Below are positions 58,405 to 64,000 of a stretch of DNA of 64,000 nucleotides, one piece after another; the stretch's first letter is position 1; each line of letters begins with the position of its first letter. Made by a program: the position numbers and the translations under genes. Origin of the DNA: Hyphomicrobiales bacterium (lineage in GTDB: Bacteria > Pseudomonadota > Alphaproteobacteria > Rhizobiales > Rhizobiaceae). Under the pieces are notes generated by a model. That model was not told where the DNA came from and ran no database searches. It was given only the letters and a program-made list of their open reading frames with translations. The DNA is taken from the NCBI GenBank assembly GCA_900468805.1, contig UEIF01000002.1, forward strand, positions 62,001-126,000, given 5' to 3'.

Positions 58405-59283
58405 TCAAGCGGACTGAGCGCTCTTGCCTTTCGCCATCCAGACGGAATGCGCGGCAATCGCTGCAACCAGTATCGCGCCGCCGATGAGCGTCATGGTAGC
58501 GGGCGTTTCGGCGAAGATCATCCAGACCCAAATCGGCGCAAGCACTGTCTCCAAGAGATAAAACATGCCGACCTCGGGCGCGGAGAGGTAACGCGGTCCC
58601 GTCGCCAGGCACCAGAAGGCGACCGGCATCAGGATGGCACCATTGAAGAGGATCCAGCCGGGATGGGTGATTGACAGCCCGGATGGCAGGATCTGTGTTA
58701 GGCCGAGTGCTGCCGGCAGGATGGCGGCAAGCAGTGGCACGAAGCCCATCTCCCGGCGCGAGGCACGCCCAACTGTGATGGCTGCGGCGAGGATAAGCGC
58801 GCTGAGCAGTGCCATGGCGTCCCCGAAGACGTGGCCGCTCGAAAGCCCGTCGTTCACGATCAGTCCGACGCCGAAGATCATGAACAGCATGGCGATGAGC
58901 GTCGCCGGCTTTGGCCTCTCCTTTAGGAACAGCCAGGAAAGTAATGCCCCGAACATCGGGTTGAAAGCGACGATGAAGACAACATTGGCCGTGGCCGTAT
59001 TGAAGACCGCCAGCACGAAGGTGAGGGAGGAGATGCCGTAGAGCAGACCGGCCACTACACCGGGCCGTCCCGGAATAAGCATCGGCCACTTGCCGGAGAA
59101 AAGGCGCATGGCGATCAGGATGACGAGCGCGGCGAGAACCGTCGCCGCGCTCCGCGCGGTGAGGATCGACCAGATATCGCCATCGGCAAGACGGACGAGC
59201 GGAATGTCCATGGAAAGTGCCAGACCGCCGATTGCCGTCAGCAGCAGGCCTTTCCGGTGATCGGAAAGGTGGGCAAGGGGCAT
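58405..59283 (-). CDS. DMT-superfamily EamA transporter
   Basis: 292 aa with ten predicted membrane helices in two EamA repeats: KGLLLTAIGGLALSMDIPLV, FNPMFGALLSWLFLKERP in repeat 1 and GMFYLLETVLAPIWVWMIFA in repeat 2. Likely exports small metabolites. ATG 59283 overlaps the stop of bpt as TGATG, so it is translated with that gene. Confidence 0.85.
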   Translation of the reverse strand: MPLAHLSDHRKGLLLTAIGGLALSMDIPLVRLADGDIWSILTARSAATVLAALVILIAMRLFSGKWPMLIPGRPGVVAGLLYGISSLTFVLAVFNTATANVVFIVAFNPMFGALLSWLFLKERPKPATLIAMLFMIFGVGLIVNDGLSSGHVFGDAMALLSALILAAAITVGRASRREMGFVPLLAAILPAALGLTQILPSGLSITHPGWILFNGAILMPVAFWCLATGPRYLSAPEVGMFYLLETVLAPIWVWMIFAETPATMTLIGGAILVAAIAAHSVWMAKGKSAQSA

Positions 59284-60059
59284 CAGTCCTGCGGATCGTC
59301 CTGGAGAGAAGAGGGATCGAAGCGTTCCCAACCGCGCGGGGTCAGATGCTCCTGCGGCTGGAAGCGTGTCTTGTAATCCATCTTCCGCGACCCTTGAACC
59401 CAGTAGCCGAGATAGACATGCGGCAGGCCGAGCGCTCTCGTGCGGCGCACATGATCGAGGATCATGAAGGTTCCGAGCGAGCGCCGGTCGAGATCCGGAT
59501 TGAAGTAGGAATAGACCATCGAAAGGCCGTCGCTCATCGTATCGGTCAGGGCGGCGGCGAGCAGCTCACCCTTCGGTCGCGTCTCCAGCCCTGAACCTTC
59601 CTCGCGTCGGCGATACTCGATGATCTTGGTGTTTACATGCGTGTCTTCCACCATGATCGCATAATCGAGCACGGTCATGTCGGACATGCCGCCCTGCTGG
59701 TGGCGAAAATCGAGATAACGGCGGAACAGGGAATATTGCTCGCTCGACGGCTGGGCCGGAAATTCCGTGGCAATGATATCGGAATTGCCTGTCAGTACCC
59801 GCTTCATTGATTTGGTGGGCTCGAATTCCTGCGCCAGGATGCGTACGGACACGCATGCGCGGCAAGCCTCGCAGGCGGGACGATAAGCGATGTTCTGCGA
59901 GCGGCGGAAACCGCCCTGGGTCAGGATATCGTTCATCTCCGCCGCACGGGGGCCGACGAGATGAGTGAAGACCTTGCGCTCCATCTCATGCGGCAGATAC
60001 GGACAGGTAGCCGGAGCCGTCAGATAAAACTGAGGGGATGGCGTGGTCTGCGTATTCAT
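59283..60059 (-). CDS. bpt: Aspartate/glutamate leucyltransferase (Bpt)
   Basis: N-end-rule aminoacyl-tRNA transferase, 258 aa. It has the ATE-type Cys-rich N-terminus ([16 protein letters not shown], then [14 protein letters not shown]) and the C-terminal [20 protein letters not shown] acetyltransferase-like core. Bacterial Bpt adds Leu to proteins with N-terminal Asp or Glu, marking them for ClpS-ClpAP. ATG 60059 is preferred to an upstream in-frame start 18 codons earlier. Confidence 0.9.
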   Translation of the reverse strand: MNTQTTPSPQFYLTAPATCPYLPHEMERKVFTHLVGPRAAEMNDILTQGGFRRSQNIAYRPACEACRACVSVRILAQEFEPTKSMKRVLTGNSDIIATEFPAQPSSEQYSLFRRYLDFRHQQGGMSDMTVLDYAIMVEDTHVNTKIIEYRRREEGSGLETRPKGELLAAALTDTMSDGLSMVYSYFNPDLDRRSLGTFMILDHVRRTRALGLPHVYLGYWVQGSRKMDYKTRFQPQEHLTPRGWERFDPSSLQDDPQD

Positions 60060-60241
60060 CTCTCGCGGAGATTTCCTTTCGGGGCGCCTGTCGATGCGGA
60101 CAGCATGACGCAAGAATAAAAAACGTCAACCGCACGGCATTCAGTGCCGCGCAATCGAATATTCGATTTCTTGGATATGGCGTCCTTTTATGGCCGGCAA
60201 AGGGCGGGCGGAGACTTTATTTCGTCCCCGCCGGGACTGAA

Positions 60242-60700
60242 TCAGTTGGTGCGGACAGTCGCCGTGCCGACGAGGAAATCGTGCAGCAGGCGCGAGCGCT
60301 CTGTGAACAGGCCGACCAGCAGAATGAGCGGCGTCAGCACCGAGTTCAGGATCCAGAATAGCGCCAGGTGAACGATCGCCGTCAGGAAGTCCATCTGCCG
60401 CCCGTCGACGCGCACGATCGCGATGCCCATCGCGCGCATGCCGAGGGAGGCTTGTAACGGACCGCCGACACTCAGGCCGAAGTAGATGCCCGCGACGATG
60501 ACGAACAGCGCCGGATAAAGAAAGAAGCCGAGCCCCAGTGTCACGATTCCCAGGAAGAACACCACGATCGCCGCCGGAATGCAGAGCAGGGCGACGATGA
60601 CATAGTCGAGGATGAAAGCGAGGACGCGACGGCTCAGCACACCGCTATAGGCGCGCCAGTCCTCCGGTGCGGCATAAAGCGGGTTGGGATCGTAGCTCAT
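60242..60700 (-). CDS. RDD family membrane protein
   Basis: 152 aa with the RDD motif pattern: RRVLAFILDYVIVALL (Arg and Asp in helix 1), GPLQASLGMRAMGIAIVR and the terminal RSRLLHDFLVGTATV with Asp. Three to four membrane helices. Some RDD proteins act as Na/H antiporters, but most are uncharacterised. Located between hemB and bpt, same strand, separate gaps. Confidence 0.85.
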   Translation of the reverse strand: MSYDPNPLYAAPEDWRAYSGVLSRRVLAFILDYVIVALLCIPAAIVVFFLGIVTLGLGFFLYPALFVIVAGIYFGLSVGGPLQASLGMRAMGIAIVRVDGRQMDFLTAIVHLALFWILNSVLTPLILLVGLFTERSRLLHDFLVGTATVRTN

Positions 60701-60773
60701 CCATATCTCCCTTCGAAAAACGATGCCGCTGATATGGTATCGTCAGGGGGAAATACAATAATTCGCCCCAAAA

Positions 60774-61787
60774 TCACCTTTTGGCGAGGATTTTCGCCAC
60801 TTCCGGCGCAAAATAAGTGAGGATGCCGTCGCAGCCCGCGCGCTTGAAGGCGAGCAGTGTCTCCATCATGATCCGCTCGCCGTCGATCCAGCCGTTCATC
60901 GCCGCAGCCTTGATCTGCGAGTATTCGCCTGAGACCTGATAGGCGAAAGTCGGCAGGCCGAACGCCTCCTTCACCCGCCAGCAGATATCGATATAGGCAA
61001 GGCCCGGCTTGACCATCAGCATGTCGGCGCCTTCCTCGACATCGAGGGCGGCATCGCGGATCGCTTCGGTGCCGTTGGCCGGATTGATATAGTAGCTGTT
61101 CTTGTCGCCCTTCAGCAGGCCCTTGGTGTTGATCGCCTCGCGATAGGGACCGTAGAAGCCGGAGGAGAACTTCGTGGCATAGGACATGATGCCGACGCTC
61201 TGATGCCCGGCGGCATCGAGCCCGCGGCGGATCGCGCCGATGCGCCCGTCCATCATTTCCGAGGGGGCGATGATGTCGGCGCCGGCATCGGCCTGCAGGA
61301 TCGCGGCCCGGACGACCTGATCGACCGTCTCGTCATTGACGATCTCGCCGTCGCGCAGGATGCCGTCATGCCCGTGGCTGGTGAATGGGTCGAGCGCCAC
61401 ATCGGTAATAATGCCAATATTAGGCACCGCCTTTTTGATGGCCGCCGTCGTCTGATTGATGAGGTTATTGGCAACCAGGCTGTTGGAGCCCGTTTCGTCG
61501 CGCAATTCCATTTCGATATCAGGGAAGGTGGCAAGCGCCGGGATGCCGAGATCGGCCGCTTCCCTAGCCGCCTCGACCGCCTTGTCGACGCTCATGCGGT
61601 TGACACCGGGCATGGCAGCTATCGGATCGACGATGCCGGTTCCCGGAACGATGAAGATCGGCCAGATCAGATCGTCAACCGTCAGGCGGTTTTCCTGCAC
61701 CAGCCGGCGCGTCCAGTCCGCCTTGCGGTTGCGCCGCATGCGGCGGTGACCGGTGATTTCATCGACGAGATGCGTCTTGTCCTGCAT
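60774..61787 (-). CDS. hemB: Delta-aminolevulinic acid dehydratase
   Basis: Condenses two 5-aminolevulinate molecules to porphobilinogen in haem and cobalamin synthesis. 337 aa. The Schiff-base Lys residues are in MSYATKFSSGFYGPYRE and MLMVKPGLAYID. The metal site reads DVALDPFTSHGHDG, the Asp-rich type without the zinc-binding Cys cluster, as in other Alphaproteobacteria with Mg-dependent enzymes. ATG 61787 gives the standard start; the frame continues upstream without family similarity. Confidence 0.94.
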   Translation of the reverse strand: MQDKTHLVDEITGHRRMRRNRKADWTRRLVQENRLTVDDLIWPIFIVPGTGIVDPIAAMPGVNRMSVDKAVEAAREAADLGIPALATFPDIEMELRDETGSNSLVANNLINQTTAAIKKAVPNIGIITDVALDPFTSHGHDGILRDGEIVNDETVDQVVRAAILQADAGADIIAPSEMMDGRIGAIRRGLDAAGHQSVGIMSYATKFSSGFYGPYREAINTKGLLKGDKNSYYINPANGTEAIRDAALDVEEGADMLMVKPGLAYIDICWRVKEAFGLPTFAYQVSGEYSQIKAAAMNGWIDGERIMMETLLAFKRAGCDGILTYFAPEVAKILAKR

Positions 61788-61922
61788 GATATCTGCCCCT
61801 GGGCCATTCCATTTATCGGAGCGGTCATTATCATGCGCCCCGGGAAATCCAAACCGGACGATTGGCCGCGGCGGATGAAACCGGAAAAATTGAAGCCGCG
61901 ACTTGGAACGTGAGGTCTCGCC

Positions 61923-62360
61923 ATGGAAACCGATTCTCCGACGATACCGAAACGGACGCTGACGGATATCCTCTTTATCTTCTTCCTGCGGCTCGTCGCC
62001 GTTTCCTGTTTCTGGTTCGGCCTGCAATATTGGGCGATGCTCGTCGGCTACTCGCTCGTCGGCGCCGGCCGCTTCGATCTGTTGAGCCTGCCGTGGAAGG
62101 TTGCAAGCACCTGCCTTGCCGTTCTTTTCCCTGTCGCCTCGCTCGGCCTCTGGCTTACAGTTTCCTGGGGACCGGTGATCTGGGTGCTTGCCGCCGGCGG
62201 CCAGATCCTCATGTATGGCCTGCTTCCGCAGACCTTCGGGCCCAACCAGCTGATCATCCTGCTCCATGTGATCGTGGCCGTCATCTACTGGATTTTCAGG
62301 CTTTCCCTGTGGCTAGAGCGACGCCGCCAGCGTCGCCAGGTAAGCGTTGATTTACCCTGA
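61923..62360 (+). CDS. Small integral membrane protein of unknown function
   Basis: 145 aa with four hydrophobic segments (LTDILFIFFLRLVAVSCFWF, WAMLVGYSLVGAG, CLAVLFPVASLGLWLTVSWG, LIILLHVIVAVIYWIFRLSL) and a basic C-terminus (LERRRQRRQ). It looks like one of the small membrane proteins conserved in Rhizobiales; I know no function. It is divergent from hemB and upstream of ldtR in the same direction. Confidence 0.75.
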   Translation: METDSPTIPKRTLTDILFIFFLRLVAVSCFWFGLQYWAMLVGYSLVGAGRFDLLSLPWKVASTCLAVLFPVASLGLWLTVSWGPVIWVLAAGGQILMYGLLPQTFGPNQLIILLHVIVAVIYWIFRLSLWLERRRQRRQVSVDLP

Positions 62361-62406
62361 TACAGCAAGAGGTTTTCGTAAGCCTCTGTTAAGCCTGCGG
62401 TTTAAG

Positions 62407-62427
62407 TCGAATTTTATATGTATTCGA
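62407..62427 (+). promoter_or_regulatory. Possible LdtR operator upstream of ldtR
   Basis: TCGAAT (62407-62412) and ATTCGA (62422-62427) form a perfect dyad with a nine-base TTTATATGT spacer in a locally AT-rich stretch. The 21-bp span suits a MarR dimer, and it overlaps a TATATG that could be the -10. It is 62 nt before the ldtR ATG. Confidence 0.4.
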
Positions 62428-62488
62428 TAGGGTCTCACTCAAGGCGGGAAGAAAACGACACCGCCAAACAAAACAGTGAGGCAGTCAA

Positions 62489-63001
62489 ATGAACACGAAA
62501 ATCAAGCCGCAGGCGGTATCGACTTTCCATGCACACGAACAGGGCATCCGTGATCTTTACATGGAATCCCTTCACCTTGTTGAACGTCTTCATCGTCGTC
62601 TTCTCGACGTGATCAAGGACGAGTTCGACCGTCAGGGCCGCAGCGACGTCAACGCCATCCAGGCGCTCCTGCTTTTCAACATCGGCAATTCCGAGCTGAC
62701 CGCCGGCGAACTGCGTTCCCGCGGCTACTACCTCGGCTCGAACGTCTCCTACAACGTCAAGAAGCTGGTCGACCTCGGCTTCATCAACCACCAGCGCTCC
62801 CGCATCGACCGCCGCTCGGTCCGCATCAGCCTGACCGAAACCGGCCAGGACATCGCCGAAACGGTCGCCAAACTCTACGAACGCCATATCGCCTCGATCG
62901 ACAAGGTCGGCGGCATTGGCACGGATGAGTTTACGCAGATGAACAAGCTGCTGCAGCGGCTGGATCGCTTCTGGAACGATCAGATTTTGTACCGTCTCTA
63001 A
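62489..63001 (+). CDS. ldtR: MarR-family transcriptional regulator LdtR
   Basis: 170-aa winged-helix repressor. The dimerisation helices (HLVERLHRRLLDVIKDEFDR) are followed by the DNA-binding domain: AIQALLLFNIGNSELTAGEL, RSRGYYLGSNVSYNVKKLVD as recognition region, and RSRIDRRSVRISLTETGQ as the wing. This matches LdtR of Rhizobiales and Liberibacter, where it controls an L,D-transpeptidase and stress or motility genes. The target is not adjacent here. Confidence 0.88.
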   Translation: MNTKIKPQAVSTFHAHEQGIRDLYMESLHLVERLHRRLLDVIKDEFDRQGRSDVNAIQALLLFNIGNSELTAGELRSRGYYLGSNVSYNVKKLVDLGFINHQRSRIDRRSVRISLTETGQDIAETVAKLYERHIASIDKVGGIGTDEFTQMNKLLQRLDRFWNDQILYRL

Positions 63002-63237
63002 GACGCTACCGGATTATTTGTGCTTCGATATTAGAATGCTCTAACCGGCGCGCAAATGCGTAAAAGGGCACAAGATGGCACTAGGTGGCGTAGATTTGCG
63101 CGCCACTTGCGTGCCAATAAATCCCCGACCTCCAATCGGCACCTAGAGCGCACGCGGCTTTCCCTCCGCGATGCGCTTTTCTGCTGTTCAACAGCCACCC
63201 GAGAGGGTGATAGGAGTGGGTCGAAGCGCGGGTGCAA
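63002..63237. repeat. Intergenic region with several inverted repeats at a likely island edge
   Basis: No gene is seen in these 236 bp. GGCGCGCAAAT (63047-63057) is a perfect inverted match of ATTTGCGCGCC (63094-63104). TGGCAC-TAG-GTGGCG (63076-63090) is an inverted match of CGCCAC-TTGC-GTGCCA (63101-63116). The two pairings share bases and are mutually exclusive. CACCTAG near 63140 repeats the complement of CTAGGTG (63081-63087). No tRNA is adjacent. Confidence 0.6.
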
Positions 63238-64000
63238 TTAACCTGCTGCTATGTGATACCAATAGTCGTTGAGAAGTTGGTTTGCGGTCGATGGGGCGAC
63301 TTCAATCCGGCCAACCCAACTTACGGAAGCTGCAGTCATTGAAGTGATGATTCTATCTTTCACCGCGTCGATATTGGGGTGAGACATACCCAGTACTGTT
63401 CCAAAAACACTCTTGTAGGTCTTGGAATCCCTTAGGGCCAATAGCTCCATGTTCATCTGCCCGTAGGAAAAGCCCAGATAGATTACCTGTTCGGCTTCCC
63501 CGACGTATCCGCGCATCTCATCTAGCATCGTGTCGTCCTCAACGCGCTCCGTAAAAGTGCGGAGTTGGTTTGCGATGAGAGGGATGGCGCGTGGAGATAC
63601 CTCTGCGCCGAAGTCAACCGAGTTGGCGCCGCCTTGCCAAGGCAGGCGCCCAACCTGTCCGTAAGGGTGGAAGACCTTCAGCTTCTTTGTCAGGCTCTGA
63701 GCATGGTCCTCGCTGATCTGCATATAATTTGCGAGCCAGTGAGACACATAATGTTCGATGCAGCGATCATAATTGAACGTAACGAAGGCCACATTCTCGA
63801 AAACGGTATCAAGGTCGTCGAGTCGAACGCCTTCAGTCAGCATTTTGCAGAAGGTGTTCTGCCAGATGTGAGGATGCGCTCCGAACACAATACCCTTGTT
63901 TCCCGCACGAATTTTCGATGTGCGTTCTGCTTCGAGGATGCTGGCCGCGATCCCGAGTTTGCCCATGAGAACGATGTCGTTGTCGTTGGCATGCGTATGC
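63238..64000 (-). CDS. SIR2-like-domain protein, 5' end outside window
   Basis: The frame is open to the window edge, so the N-terminus is missing; 253 residues are visible. VLMGKLGIAASILEAER, then FVTFNYDRCIEHYV, VFHPYGQVGRLPW and EQVIYLGFSYGQMNMELL follow the layout of SIR2-like NAD-binding proteins, in which TFNYD and a late GF-Y motif recur; several such families serve in phage defence. Codon use is less GC-biased than in all neighbours, suggesting recent acquisition. The catalytic part upstream cannot be assessed. The TAA stop is at 63238-63240. Confidence 0.55.
   Translation of the reverse strand, partial: HTHANDNDIVLMGKLGIAASILEAERTSKIRAGNKGIVFGAHPHIWQNTFCKMLTEGVRLDDLDTVFENVAFVTFNYDRCIEHYVSHWLANYMQISEDHAQSLTKKLKVFHPYGQVGRLPWQGGANSVDFGAEVSPRAIPLIANQLRTFTERVEDDTMLDEMRGYVGEAEQVIYLGFSYGQMNMELLALRDSKTYKSVFGTVLGMSHPNIDAVKDRIITSMTAASVSWVGRIEVAPSTANQLLNDYWYHIAAG

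Noticed and set aside
63120..63237. tRNA remnant as an attachment site
   Set aside because: No T-loop (GTTCGAATC-like) or acceptor stem could be recognised in this stretch.

Overview
The window is ordinary chromosomal backbone of an alphaproteobacterium of the order Hyphomicrobiales, most likely Rhizobium (R. leguminosarum/R. etli group). The basis for this is: high GC with strong third-position bias; rhizobial gene orders (fabD-fabG-acpP-fabF-mltG-yicC-gmk; lptF-lptG-lptD-surA-pdxA-rsmA; moaE/moaD/pgsA/uvrC next to a RopB-type porin-like protein; purN-purM/perM-hdaA-ppk-ppx); an LdtR-type MarR regulator; an Mg-type HemB; and two copies of a palindromic intergenic repeat of the kind found in Rhizobium and Agrobacterium. 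I saw no tRNA, rRNA, IS element or CRISPR array.

Layout. 1-2.0 kb: rpsF-rpsR (rpsR is cut by the window edge) and a Tas-type aldo/keto reductase. 2.1-8.7 kb: forward type II fatty acid synthesis genes (fabD, fabG, acpP, fabF), then mltG, yicC and gmk; fabD is preceded by a possible 11-codon leader peptide. 8.7-16.4 kb: a reverse, tightly overlapping operon lptF-lptG-lptD-surA-like-pdxA-rsmA for lipopolysaccharide export, outer-membrane assembly, vitamin B6 and rRNA methylation, with a PAP2 phosphatase just upstream. 17.3-25.9 kb: pepA-holC, a GrpB-like protein, a galactose/arabinose dehydrogenase, a truncated polysaccharide deacetylase, an ABC-F ATPase, a degenerate GGDEF protein, a glutathione transferase and ndk.

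26-33 kb: a CGNR regulator with a lipoprotein, an orphan LivH-like permease, and the reverse cluster SDR-uvrC-pgsA-moaD-moaE, divergent from ropB across an AT-rich gap. 33-42 kb: a second GST, rlmJ, a molybdopterin oxidoreductase with a Nudix hydrolase, an orphan phnM behind a likely Pho box, purM-purN, and perM-hdaA. 42.8-50.4 kb: ppk-ppx behind a second likely Pho box, a phytase-like esterase, a membrane adenylate cyclase and RNase D. 50.5-61.8 kb: a Tat-exported multicopper oxidase, aspS, an unknown secreted protein, parC, an SRPBCC protein, a DMT exporter, Bpt, an RDD protein and hemB.

62.4-64 kb: ldtR with a dyad that may be its operator, then a sharp change. An intergenic stretch dense in inverted repeats leads into a compositionally different, SIR2-like gene that runs off the window. 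This looks like the edge of an accessory island and is the most promising place to look for an undescribed system; the rest is conserved housekeeping DNA. Two phosphate-linked loci (phnM and ppk-ppx) appear to share PhoB control, and the same regulation may weakly extend to the phytase-like gene.
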